In this document: one piece after another, positions 24,011-31,888 of the stretch | How the letters are laid out: every line of letters starts with the position of its first letter | How positions within the stretch are numbered: position 1 is the stretch's first letter | Assembly: GCA_900469615.1 (NCBI GenBank) | Contig: UBYA01000001.1 | Span: 372,001-436,000 of the forward strand | From: Hyphomicrobiales bacterium | GTDB taxonomy: Bacteria > Pseudomonadota > Alphaproteobacteria > Rhizobiales > Rhizobiaceae | Reading direction: 5' to 3' | Length of the DNA: 64,000 nucleotides | The notes under the pieces: generated by a model | What the model was told of the DNA's origin: nothing | The model's database searches: none | The model's input: only the letters and a program-made list of their open reading frames with translations | Program-made: the position numbers and the translations under genes

Positions 24011-24862
24011 TCATTCGCCTTTGATGCTCTCCCAGCGCTTCAGGAGTTCGGCGTGGGCGTCGGTCCAGTCCTTGACGGCCTGATCCATCGTCTTGCCGTC
24101 CTTGACCTCGGCGTTGATCGCCGTGATGTCCGCGAGAGGCACATAGACGCTGGCAATGACTTCGCGGGCATGCGGATTGTCGGCGGAGAACCCCTTCTTG
24201 CCGATCCAGTAGTATCCCTGCGGCGGGGGGAACACGCCTTTCGGATCCTTCAGGAACTTGACCGGGTATTTCTGCATCATCCAGGACGGCTCCCAAATCG
24301 CAACCGCGACCCATTCCTTGCGGTCGATCGCCGACTTCAGAGCTGCCGTCATGGCTGCCGTGCTACCTTCGACAAGCTGCAGCTTCAGGCCATATTGCTT
24401 GACCGCATTGGCGGCATCGCGCATCAGACCGGAGCCAGCCTCGATCCCGACGATCTTGCCGCCGAACTTGTCCGCATTGTCATTGAGCTGGTCGAGGGAA
24501 TCGATCGTCACGTAATTTGGAACTGCAATGGCCTGATAAAGGCCATGCGAGACCGGTGAAATCTTCTCCAGGCGGCTTTTGTTCTTGTCCCAATAGTCAT
24601 GGGCGGCATAGTCGATCTGGGAGGCGAGGATCTGAACGTCCCCCTTGGTAAGGGCGGCGTAAGCGATGCCCCATTCGGAGAACGGCACGACCTTCACGGT
24701 GTAGCCGGAATCCTCAAGTACCTTCTTGGTAATTCCCGTGATTGGAGTGAGATCCTCCCAGGACATGGTTCCGATCGTGATTGTCTTTTCTTCTGCTTGA
24801 GCAGACATGAAGCTCAACCCGAACATGGCCGCTGCGCAAAGCGCCGTCCACAAAGCCTTCAT
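24011..24862 (-). CDS. Glycine betaine-type ABC transporter substrate-binding protein
   Basis: A 283-aa OpuAC/ProX-class periplasmic binding protein. The signal peptide is residues 1-23 (ALCAAAMFGLSFMSAQAEE). Several aromatic residues expected for a quaternary-ammonium box are seen (TMSWEDLTPIT, VAIWEPSWMMQKYP, QGYYWIGKKGF). The ligand could be glycine betaine, proline betaine or hydroxyproline betaine. The enzymes in the same operon point to a proline-like compound, which is inference. AGGAG precedes the ATG. Confidence 0.9.
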   Translation of the reverse strand: MKALWTALCAAAMFGLSFMSAQAEEKTITIGTMSWEDLTPITGITKKVLEDSGYTVKVVPFSEWGIAYAALTKGDVQILASQIDYAAHDYWDKNKSRLEKISPVSHGLYQAIAVPNYVTIDSLDQLNDNADKFGGKIVGIEAGSGLMRDAANAVKQYGLKLQLVEGSTAAMTAALKSAIDRKEWVAVAIWEPSWMMQKYPVKFLKDPKGVFPPPQGYYWIGKKGFSADNPHAREVIASVYVPLADITAINAEVKDGKTMDQAVKDWTDAHAELLKRWESIKGE

Positions 24863-24940
24863 CTTGTTTACTCCTAGTTTTCGTTCCCATTCTTGTTGAA
24901 GATCCGAGGTCGCTCAGTCTTCAGATTGCGCGGCGACGGA

Positions 24941-26287
24941 TCATCCCTCGCGGCCTGCACGCAATTCCTGCCAGCGGATCACCGAATTGATGCCGAGCCA
25001 TGCGAAGGGCTCCGGTGGCAACCGGGATGGCGCGGCCTGATCCATGAATTGTTCGAGGTTCCGGGAGCCTGTTCCCGTCGCCAGTTCGGCGGCCATCATG
25101 CCCGCCAATGTGCTCTTGACGGTGCCGAGTCCGTTCTCGCAGCACGCTGAATAAAGCCCTTCGTCGATCTCGCCGAAAGCGGGCACATGGTTCCGGCTCA
25201 GGCAGAGGCGTCCGGCCCAGCTGTATTGAAAGGGGATGTCCTTGAGTCCGGGAAACCGCGCATCGAGGGAGCGTCTGTGCTCCCCGGCCATCTTGATCAT
25301 CCGGCGATCCGACACGGTGATCGTCGTTTCGCATGTATACTTGGTGCGGATGACGATACGCGACGTCCCGCCCGAGGTGATCTTTCGCACCGTTGCTCCC
25401 ATGGCATCGGCCGGAAGCAGCGCCCACCTGTCCTGGCCGGTAACGGTCCGGCCGAAGTCGTCCGCGGGAAAGGGCGCAGTCATCGAGGCGTAGGCAAAGA
25501 TGTGCATCAGGCGGCCACCGAAATGGCCGAAATCATCAATGTGACCGTTCACGCCCAGAATGACTTTCGGAGCCGTGACCTTGCCGCGAGCGGAAGCGGC
25601 AACCCATGTTTCATTGTCGCGCGCCAGGGCCGTAACGGGCGAGCGTTCGAAGATGTCGATCTTGCGCGAAAGCGCTGCCGCAAGTTCGCGAATGTAGTCG
25701 GCCGGCTGGATCAGCACAGCGCCCGGCGTATAGAGGCCGCCGAGGTAGTAATCGGAGCCGGTTATCTCACGCATTTCGGCGGCGTCGAAAAACGTGTGTT
25801 TTTCGCCCGCGTTTCTCAAGGATTGGCCGAAGCTGACATTCAGTTTCATGCCGCGCGCGGTCGCGGCGGCGTTGATCTTGCCCGCCGGGTCGAACGTCTC
25901 GGCCGACATGCCATATTCGTCCGCGGCGTCTCTCGCAAAGGCGATTGCAGCCCGATTCTGGGCCATTTCCAAACGAGTGGCATCCAGGCCGCCGCTTGAA
26001 TATTCGCTCGACGAAAGGTTATGCGGAACATCGATCATGAAGCCGGAATTCCGGCCTGACGTCCCTTTGCCGACCTCGCTTGCATCGAGCACGACGATTT
26101 TGTCGTCGGGCCGCAGTTGGAGGAGCCGGCGCGCCGCCGAGAGGCCGGCAAAGCCGGCGCCGATGATCAGCCAGTCCGCCGTCACGTTGCCTTCGAGGCT
26201 CCGGGCCGGGAACGACCGGCGACTGATCGCCTCCCAGCCAGAGATGCCGTTTTCTGCCGGCAAACGCCTGACGGACTTTGCGATCAT
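24941..26287 (-). CDS. FAD-dependent amine/D-amino-acid oxidoreductase (DAO fold)
   Basis: A 448-aa DadA/PuuB-like flavoprotein. The FAD-binding ADWLIIGAGFAGLSAARRLL is at about residues 37-56, with EVGKGTSGRNSGFM (the GR.SG loop typical of OrdL/PuuB) and a C-terminal FAD contact YSACCENGLGTVKSTLAG. It would oxidise a secondary or primary amine, for instance an epimerised hydroxyproline or an N-methylated amino acid. The start ATG 26287 overlaps the aldehyde-dehydrogenase stop (ATGA). The substrate is not identifiable from sequence. Confidence 0.85.
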   Translation of the reverse strand: MIAKSVRRLPAENGISGWEAISRRSFPARSLEGNVTADWLIIGAGFAGLSAARRLLQLRPDDKIVVLDASEVGKGTSGRNSGFMIDVPHNLSSSEYSSGGLDATRLEMAQNRAAIAFARDAADEYGMSAETFDPAGKINAAATARGMKLNVSFGQSLRNAGEKHTFFDAAEMREITGSDYYLGGLYTPGAVLIQPADYIRELAAALSRKIDIFERSPVTALARDNETWVAASARGKVTAPKVILGVNGHIDDFGHFGGRLMHIFAYASMTAPFPADDFGRTVTGQDRWALLPADAMGATVRKITSGGTSRIVIRTKYTCETTITVSDRRMIKMAGEHRRSLDARFPGLKDIPFQYSWAGRLCLSRNHVPAFGEIDEGLYSACCENGLGTVKSTLAGMMAAELATGTGSRNLEQFMDQAAPSRLPPEPFAWLGINSVIRWQELRAGREG

Positions 26288-27801
26288 CGGATCGTCTCGT
26301 CGACCGAGCGGTCCGATACGTCGATCCAGATCGTCTTCAGTTCGCAATAATTGTCATGCGCGAAGATGGATTTGTCACGTCCGCCGAAGCCGGACTCCTT
26401 GTAGCCGCCGAACGGCGTTGTCGCGTCGCCTTCACCGAAGCAGTTGACGGTGACGACACCCGCCCGGATTTCGCGCGAGAGCCGGATCGCCTTCCTCAGG
26501 CTGCCGGTATAGATCGATGCGGTCAGGCCATAGTTGGTGTCGTTGGCAAGCGTGATGGCCTCGGCAAGGGTTTCAAACGCCGTCACCGACAGGATCGGCC
26601 CGAAAATCTCCTCTTTGAACAACCGGCTCGACGGGGTGACGCCGTCGACGACCGTCGGTTCGATATAGATGCCCTTGTGCGACTTGCCACCATGGGCAAC
26701 CGAAAGCTCTTCGGTCTTCACGTCGTCGAGAAACGACGAAACCTTCTCAAAATGGTTCTTGCTGACGAGGGCGCCAATGCGGTTTTCAGGGTCGAGCGGA
26801 TCGCCGGTCTTCCATTCGCGCATGTAGGCGCCGATGCGCTTGAGCAATTCGTCCTTGATCGTGGACTGTACGATGAGACGCGAAGTCGCCGAGCAATTCT
26901 CGCCCATATTCCAGAACGCGCCGTTCACGACCTGCTCGGCGACGAGGTCCAAATCCTCCGCATCTTCCAGGACGACGGCCGGGTTCTTGCCGCCACACTC
27001 CAGAACGATCTTCTTGAGGTTGGAATCCGCAGCGTAACGCAGGAAGCGCCGTCCGGTCGGCGTCGATCCCGTGAAGGCCACCATGTCGATGCCCATATGC
27101 AGTCCGATGGGCTCTCCGACCTCCTTGCCGCCACCGGGCACGACATTGAAAACACCCGCTGGAATGCCGGCCTCATGGGCGAGTTCGGCCACACGCAGCG
27201 TGGTCAGTGTCGTTTCCTGCGCGGGCTTGACGATCACGGAGCATCCGGCGGCGAGTGCCGGACCGATCTTCCAGGCAAGCATCAGGAGCGGAAAGTTCCA
27301 GGGCAGCACGCAGCCGACGACGCCGATGGGTTCGCGCACGACCATGGTCAGCGCATTGGAGCCGACCGGCGCGGTATTGTCGTAAAGCTTGTCGATCAGT
27401 TCGGCATGCCAGCGGATGGTATGTATCGTCTCCGGAACGTCCACCGTCTGGCACTCGCGTATGGGCTTGCCGCTATCGAGGCTTTCCATGACGGCAAGTT
27501 CGTGGCGATGCTCTTCGAGCAGCCTGGCGAACTTGACGAGCGTGGCTTTCCGGTCGCCGGGCGTTTGCAGGCGCCAGCGGCCGTCCTCAAATGCATCTCG
27601 CGCTTTCGAGACTGCAAAGTCGACATCGCTCGCGTCGCAAGCTGCAATCTCGGCTAGCGTCTCGCCGGTGGCCGGGTTCGCCGTCTTGAATGTCTTGCCC
27701 GAATTGGATGGACGGAAAGATCCGTCTACAAAGGCGTTCGCGGGAAACTGCAGGCTCGAGGCGATCGCCTTGTACTCGGCTGCGGTCAAGGGTTCATGCA
27801 T
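26284..27801 (-). CDS. NAD(P)-dependent aldehyde dehydrogenase, PuuC-like
   Basis: A 505-aa aldehyde dehydrogenase. The cofactor-binding VLPWNFPLLMLAWK and FTGSTPTGRRFLRYA, the general base Glu in LECGGKNP and the catalytic Cys in GENCSATSRL are intact. The ending PFGGYKESGFGGRDKS...ELKTIWI is that of gamma-glutamyl-gamma-aminobutyraldehyde dehydrogenase (PuuC) relatives. In a hydroxyproline-type route it would oxidise alpha-ketoglutarate semialdehyde to alpha-ketoglutarate; a polyamine or betaine aldehyde is an alternative. It overlaps the upstream DapA-family gene by 8 bases. Confidence 0.9.
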   Translation of the reverse strand: MHEPLTAAEYKAIASSLQFPANAFVDGSFRPSNSGKTFKTANPATGETLAEIAACDASDVDFAVSKARDAFEDGRWRLQTPGDRKATLVKFARLLEEHRHELAVMESLDSGKPIRECQTVDVPETIHTIRWHAELIDKLYDNTAPVGSNALTMVVREPIGVVGCVLPWNFPLLMLAWKIGPALAAGCSVIVKPAQETTLTTLRVAELAHEAGIPAGVFNVVPGGGKEVGEPIGLHMGIDMVAFTGSTPTGRRFLRYAADSNLKKIVLECGGKNPAVVLEDAEDLDLVAEQVVNGAFWNMGENCSATSRLIVQSTIKDELLKRIGAYMREWKTGDPLDPENRIGALVSKNHFEKVSSFLDDVKTEELSVAHGGKSHKGIYIEPTVVDGVTPSSRLFKEEIFGPILSVTAFETLAEAITLANDTNYGLTASIYTGSLRKAIRLSREIRAGVVTVNCFGEGDATTPFGGYKESGFGGRDKSIFAHDNYCELKTIWIDVSDRSVDETIR

Positions 27802-28705
27802 GATTGGCTCCCGACGTGATCTGGGCGACCGTGCGCTTCAAGGTGGCGACGACAGTCTGGAGGGTTCGCTTTTCTTCCGAGTTCAATCCGCGCAGCGGCG
27901 CGCGCACCGGGCCCGCCTTAAGGCCGGCGATCTCGCAGCCATACTTGATGGATTGCACGAACTTTCCGGTTTCGAGAAAATCCATGAGCGGCAGCATCGC
28001 CGTCATAATCGCGCGGCCCTTGTCGAAGTTTTTCTCGATCACGCAAGCCTCATAAAGGGCGACGTGTTCGCGCGGGAGGAAATTGGAGCCCGCGCAGACC
28101 CAGCTTTTCGCACCCCAGGCAAAGAATTCGAGTGCCTGGTCATCCCAGCCGCACGAGACTGCGATGTGAGGATACTTCCTGGCCAGGAGATGGAGGTTTG
28201 CCATCTCGCCGGAGCTTTCCTTGATTGCCTTCACGTTCCTGGACTTGCCGACGCGGGAGAAGTATTCGTCTCCCATCATCACGCCCATGCGCGCGGGGTA
28301 GTTATAGAGCATGATCGGCAGATTGGCGGCGCGGTCGACCGTCAATGCGTGAATGGCGTTTTCCTTCTCCGTCGGCAGCGCATAGGGTGGCGAGGTTACG
28401 AGGATTGCGTCGGCGCCGATCTCCTTGGCCGCGGTGGCATAGGCAACCGAATCTTCCGTTCGGGTGGCGCCGGTGCCGACGATCAATGGAATGCGATTTG
28501 CAAGGACTTGCCTGGCGTAGCTGGCCAGATCGATGCGCTCCTGCGCAGTCTGCGCATAGTATTCGCCTGTCGAGCCACCGATAATGATGCCATGCACCTT
28601 GGCCTCGATGAGTGATTCCAGGACCGCCGCGAATGCGGCCTTGTCAATCTGGCCGTCTGGGTCATGCGGCGTGATCGCCGGGGTGTAGATGCCTTCGAAG
28701 TTCAA
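27794..28705 (-). CDS. DapA-family (dihydrodipicolinate synthase-like) lyase/deaminase
   Basis: A 303-aa class I aldolase-fold enzyme. The Schiff-base lysine lies in VKAIKESSGEM, the relay tyrosine in MLYNYPAR, and the keto-acid loop is GGSTGEYY. Family members cleave or dehydrate 2-keto acids; one is 1-pyrroline-4-hydroxy-2-carboxylate deaminase (HypD) of hydroxyproline breakdown. With the flavoprotein and dehydrogenase next to it that role fits but is not proven. The start appears to be TTG at 28705, eight bases after GGAG and overlapping the regulator's stop (TTGA). Confidence 0.85.
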   Translation of the reverse strand: MNFEGIYTPAITPHDPDGQIDKAAFAAVLESLIEAKVHGIIIGGSTGEYYAQTAQERIDLASYARQVLANRIPLIVGTGATRTEDSVAYATAAKEIGADAILVTSPPYALPTEKENAIHALTVDRAANLPIMLYNYPARMGVMMGDEYFSRVGKSRNVKAIKESSGEMANLHLLARKYPHIAVSCGWDDQALEFFAWGAKSWVCAGSNFLPREHVALYEACVIEKNFDKGRAIMTAMLPLMDFLETGKFVQSIKYGCEIAGLKAGPVRAPLRGLNSEEKRTLQTVVATLKRTVAQITSGANHA

Positions 28706-29412
28706 GACGATTTCTCCATCGATGCAACGGGCACTTCGACCAGCGCGTCCGCCTTCATTCCCTGCGGTGCGATGAACATTTCCATGTTCTCGCGCGACAG
28801 TTCCCAATGCTCGAACACCAGGTCCACGACCGTATCTTCGTCATGCCGTGCGATCGCTTCGATGAAGCCATCGTGATGCTCGACAGCAAGCTGAAGCCGT
28901 TCGCGCATGTCGTCATTCCTTGGCCGGAAGAAGGTGTGGCCGATCCGCGCGTGGTCGATCAGCAGGCGGCCCAGGCTCGGCTGCAGATAGGCATTGAACG
29001 ACATCTCTCCGATGATTTCGTGAAAGCGATTGTTTTCGAGCACCATGGCGAGAGCGTCGCCGGAGCTGCTCGCCGAGCAAAACCGATCCTGCGTTTCCTT
29101 CAGGTCGATGAGTTGCTTCGGTTTGAAGTTCTGAACAGCGAGCCTGCCGATTGCGGCATAGATCATCGGCGCCACCAGGAAGAAGTGCCTGAGAGTCTGA
29201 TGGTTCATCGGGCTGACACGCGCGCCCCGGTTCGCCCGGATGTCGATATAGCCTTCGCCTTCCAGGCGCCGGAAGATCTCGCGGACGGGGGTGCGCGAGA
29301 GCCCGTATTGCTCGCTGAGACTGACTTCGTCCAGATCCTGGTCGGGATCGAGCTCCATCGTCAGAATCTGACGCTTTAGATCGTCGTAGAGACTGTTCTT
29401 CCCGCCCTTCAT
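28702..29412 (-). CDS. GntR/FCD-family regulator of the betaine/proline-type operon
   Basis: A 236-aa regulator with an N-terminal winged helix (residues 5-70; LSEQYGLSRTPVREIFRRLE) and a C-terminal FCD ligand domain (ENNRFHEIIGEMSFNAYL, with the metal-site histidines near VEHHDGFIEAI). The ATG at 29412 lies nine bases after AAGGAGG. It is the first gene of a minus-strand operon running to 20105 and probably controls itself by binding the dyads at 29508-29552. The inducer is likely a pathway keto acid or amino acid. Confidence 0.9.
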   Translation of the reverse strand: MKGGKNSLYDDLKRQILTMELDPDQDLDEVSLSEQYGLSRTPVREIFRRLEGEGYIDIRANRGARVSPMNHQTLRHFFLVAPMIYAAIGRLAVQNFKPKQLIDLKETQDRFCSASSSGDALAMVLENNRFHEIIGEMSFNAYLQPSLGRLLIDHARIGHTFFRPRNDDMRERLQLAVEHHDGFIEAIARHDEDTVVDLVFEHWELSRENMEMFIAPQGMKADALVEVPVASMEKSS

Positions 29413-29507
29413 CGCGACGTTCCTCCTTGGGATTTTGCAGCGAATTGAACCCGTCGGCTCCTGTCGATGGAAGAAAGGTCGCACAGGCTTTTCGCTGAGT
29501 CAACATA

Positions 29508-29552
29508 ATTGTATAATCTGTGTACACAATGAGTGCTACACAGAAATACAAT
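29508..29552. promoter_or_regulatory. Candidate GntR operators upstream of the regulator gene
   Basis: TGTGTACACA (29519-29528) is a perfect 10-bp palindrome of the GT...AC type bound by FCD-class GntR proteins. It is bracketed by the inverted pair ATTGTAT (29508-29514) and ATACAAT (29546-29552). The cluster is about 100 bases from the regulator's start codon, a normal autoregulatory position. Confidence 0.45.
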
Positions 29553-30333
29553 ATCGGGCTGGCCGACGTCGCCTCGCCGGTCGGCAGCAGGCGGCGGACT
29601 TTTGGCCCGTCACTTCCGTGAGGTCGCGGTTCGCTCTTGGCGTGGCATGAGGTCGGGCGTCAATGGTTTGGTCACTGTGCCAGTTCCAGCGAGATCGGAA
29701 ACGATTTCGCTTTCGCAAGCGTTCTTGGTAGAATTGGTTATGGAAAATCCGGATGGCGCCAGCGCGGGGCGCTTCCGAGGCATGGAGTTGGCCTGTGTTA
29801 TTCAATAGCGCGCGCCTGGATGGTCCGTCGCGGAAGGACTGCATGCGGCGTTGTCAGGGCTCTCCATCAAGTTCCCAACCTAAATTGAAATTTGGCGCTC
29901 GCCGAGATTTTGAGGAATGCGACAGGCCGGCCCAAGCCCAATAGCCATCGAGGTCGGCTCGTAAAGCTCATAGGGTATCGTGGCGGATACCCTTGAATTG
30001 TCTTCTTCCGGTCACTTGAAAGCTATCTTCAGCGACGCTCGAGGAGTGAGCCAGGCTGCCGCCAGCAAATACGCGTTCAAAACAACATGATGGAAGGTCG
30101 ATTGGGATAACGCAAAGAATAGCGCCATGTTGCCTATGTCGACGATGGAAGCCAACAGCCTTGCCTGAAGCGGCGGGGAGAGGCTCGTTCAGCTCCGATT
30201 AAAGAGCGTCAGCGGCAAATCCAAAGGCTCATGGACCGACCTTTAGGAGGAGAGCGATGATTGCTCCAATGCGAGCTGAACGTGCTGGCCGCCTCCCGGC
30301 ACCGTATGCTTCGGTTCTTCCACAAAGCGCCCA
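29553..30333. other. Intergenic region with possible gene remnants
   Basis: No intact gene is recognised in these 780 bases. On the minus strand a frame ending at 30012 reads like the end of a membrane protein (LLASIVDIGNMALFFALSQS..., ending LKIAFK) but lacks a start and is preceded by a stop. A strong SD (AGGAGGAG) plus ATG at 30257 leads into a frame that runs antisense into the BON-domain gene. Together these suggest a deletion or rearrangement scar between regions 3 and 4. Confidence 0.4.
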
Positions 30334-30831
30334 CTACGCATCCGGCGGAAGATGCGAGTCGACGCTCCTCGTTCGTAACCTGTTGTCTACATTTCGAACC
30401 TGTTCGATGGTTAGCAGCAAAGCTTCTATTTTCTTCGCGTCGTCTGCGGTTTCCACGCTGCCTTGGATGACCACCGTATCTCCGTGAACCCGGATTTCGA
30501 AGCTGTTGGCGTCGATCTCGCTGTGGCGTCCCAGCCAATCCGTTATAGCCGCCTCCAGGCTGTCATCGTCGATTTGAGTTGCCGGGAGCGGTCCGAATGT
30601 GTGGTCGACGTTTTCCTCCAAACCGGTCTCGTCGGCGTTGTCGATGATGTAACCGGAGCTGGCATCGGTATCGAAATTCGCCTTCGTGGAGCCGTATTCC
30701 TTGTTTCGAGGATCGGTATCGCTCGCCTCGCTCCCATCGGAGTAAGGCCAACCATCGTTTCGGTCGCGTTCTTCGAAATCTCTGTAGTCTTCTTCACGCG
30801 ATAGCGGCTTTGAATTCCTGGCGCGTATCAT
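30334..30831 (-). CDS. BON-domain protein
   Basis: A 165-aa protein. The first 90 residues are acidic and low in structure (REEDYRDFEERDRNDGWPYSD). A BON domain spans about 90-155 (LEAAITDWLGRHSEIDAN, VHGDTVVIQGSVETADDAKKIE, LLTIEQVRNVDNRL). BON domains bind phospholipid or are found in osmotic-shock proteins such as OsmY. No signal peptide is seen. It lies 15 bases after the next gene upstream, so they form a two-gene unit in the general-stress island. Confidence 0.85.
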   Translation of the reverse strand: MIRARNSKPLSREEDYRDFEERDRNDGWPYSDGSEASDTDPRNKEYGSTKANFDTDASSGYIIDNADETGLEENVDHTFGPLPATQIDDDSLEAAITDWLGRHSEIDANSFEIRVHGDTVVIQGSVETADDAKKIEALLLTIEQVRNVDNRLRTRSVDSHLPPDA

Positions 30832-30846
30832 TGCGAATTCCTTTCT

Positions 30847-31278
30847 TCAAGGCTCTCTCAGGCTGCCGGTGGTAATCGAGGCAGCAAGTGCGAAGAGCAT
30901 TGGCCTTATTGCCATCGCCGCCATTCCGAGTGAGGTGCGACGCAGCAGTCTTCCGGCCGCAAAAGCCAAAAGCGAAGCCGCCGACAGCTTTAGCCATGGA
31001 TATGGCCCTAGCTGATGATGTGCCGAAGCATCGATCCATTCAGCGTTCTTTCGAACGACGATGTTTGTCTGAACGCCGATTGCTCTAACGCGCGATCGGA
31101 GAATTTCGATTTCAATCCGGAGCTGTCGCAACTGTTCATTCAACATCTCTCGAGACGGGCTGTTTTCCGATGCCTCTATGCTGACTTGAAGGGCTCTGCT
31201 CGTCTCGGGAAGAATTGCGAGGGCTTTACTCGTGCTATTCCCTCCTGAATCGCCGGATGAGCTTTGAAATCGATCCAT
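30847..31278 (-). CDS. Hypothetical membrane-anchored coiled-coil protein
   Basis: A 143-aa protein, unrecognised. Residues about 20-75 are a charged helix likely to form a coiled coil (REMLNEQLRQLRIEIEILRS). A hydrophobic C-terminal segment (LKLSAASLLAFAAGRLL and MAIRPMLFALAASITTG) would anchor it in the membrane. The shape resembles the small YqjK/ElaB-like or phage-holin-like stress proteins, but I cannot name a family. Start ATG 31278; a poor AGGAA lies 11 bases upstream. Confidence 0.55.
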   Translation of the reverse strand: MDRFQSSSGDSGGNSTSKALAILPETSRALQVSIEASENSPSREMLNEQLRQLRIEIEILRSRVRAIGVQTNIVVRKNAEWIDASAHHQLGPYPWLKLSAASLLAFAAGRLLRRTSLGMAAMAIRPMLFALAASITTGSLREP

Positions 31279-31367
31279 TGTGCGTAACTTTCCTGGCTGA
31301 AGCATGTTCGCCGACTGCGCACATGCCTGCGGCGGGCGCATACTTGACCTTCGAGCTGCATCAGCGG

Positions 31368-31619
31368 TCAGCAGCGATCGACGTAACGGCGACCATAGCG
31401 GTCACGGTAATAACACTGTCCAGGCTGTCCCGCCACGTTGCCGATCAGGGCGCCGGACACCCCGCCGATTGCGGCGCCGACGGCCGCTCCTCTGACATTT
31501 CCCGTCGCCGCGCCGCCGATCACGGCTCCCGTGGCTGCTCCGATGCCGGCACCCTGTTCAGTCGGCGTGCATGCCGTCAGCAATGCCATGATAACCCCGG
31601 CGGTCCATATCTTTCTCAT
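31368..31619 (-). CDS. Glycine-zipper outer-membrane lipoprotein
   Basis: An 83-aa lipoprotein. Its signal ends in the lipobox LLTAC, with the lipidated cysteine near residue 16. A glycine-zipper repeat follows (GAGIGAATGAVIGGAATG, then GAAVGAAIGGVSGALIG), forming packed transmembrane helices, and the end is CYYRDRYGRRYVDRC. Such proteins sit in the outer membrane and respond to envelope stress. AAGGA precedes the ATG at 31619. An exact EcfG-type promoter (31819-31843) reads towards it. Confidence 0.88.
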   Translation of the reverse strand: MRKIWTAGVIMALLTACTPTEQGAGIGAATGAVIGGAATGNVRGAAVGAAIGGVSGALIGNVAGQPGQCYYRDRYGRRYVDRC

Positions 31620-31818
31620 CCCGGTCTTCCTTTTCAAATAAGGGAGGATCGACTACCGATCGGAACGTGTTTGCTCCCTGGACAATCTCTTCAAATACCG
31701 GCTGCATCGAAATCCTAGCCAAAACCGGCTGTGCCTTGGCGCTTTGCGATTGCGCGCGATCATTGCTGACGGCTTTCGTGCCACCGTGAATGCGTCTTGT
31801 TCGTCCTGATGTCACCCC

Positions 31819-31843
31819 AACGAAAGCAACACGCAAAAGTTCC
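31819..31843 (-). promoter_or_regulatory. EcfG/RpoE2-type promoter (GGAAC-N16-CGTT)
   Basis: On the minus strand GGAAC (31843-31839) and CGTT (31822-31819) are separated by exactly 16 bases, the general-stress sigma consensus of alphaproteobacteria. It faces the glycine-zipper gene, 200 bases away, and is back to back with a variant site for the topoisomerase gene. Confidence 0.6.
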
Positions 31844-31855
31844 CGCCGTTGCGCC

Positions 31856-31880
31856 GGAACCGACAAACCTTACCGGAGTT
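31856..31880 (+). promoter_or_regulatory. Variant EcfG-type promoter before topoisomerase IB
   Basis: GGAAC (31856-31860), 16 bases, then AGTT (31877-31880). The -10 differs from CGTT at its first base. It is only 8 bases from the ATG at 31889, so a transcript from here would be almost leaderless. Confidence 0.35.
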
Positions 31881-31888
31881 ATCCGGGC

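Noticed and set aside
30257..30487. Strong SD plus ATG leading to a 76-codon frame
   Set aside because: Most of the frame is antisense to the BON-domain gene and its product has no coding character; it may be a scar of a deleted gene.
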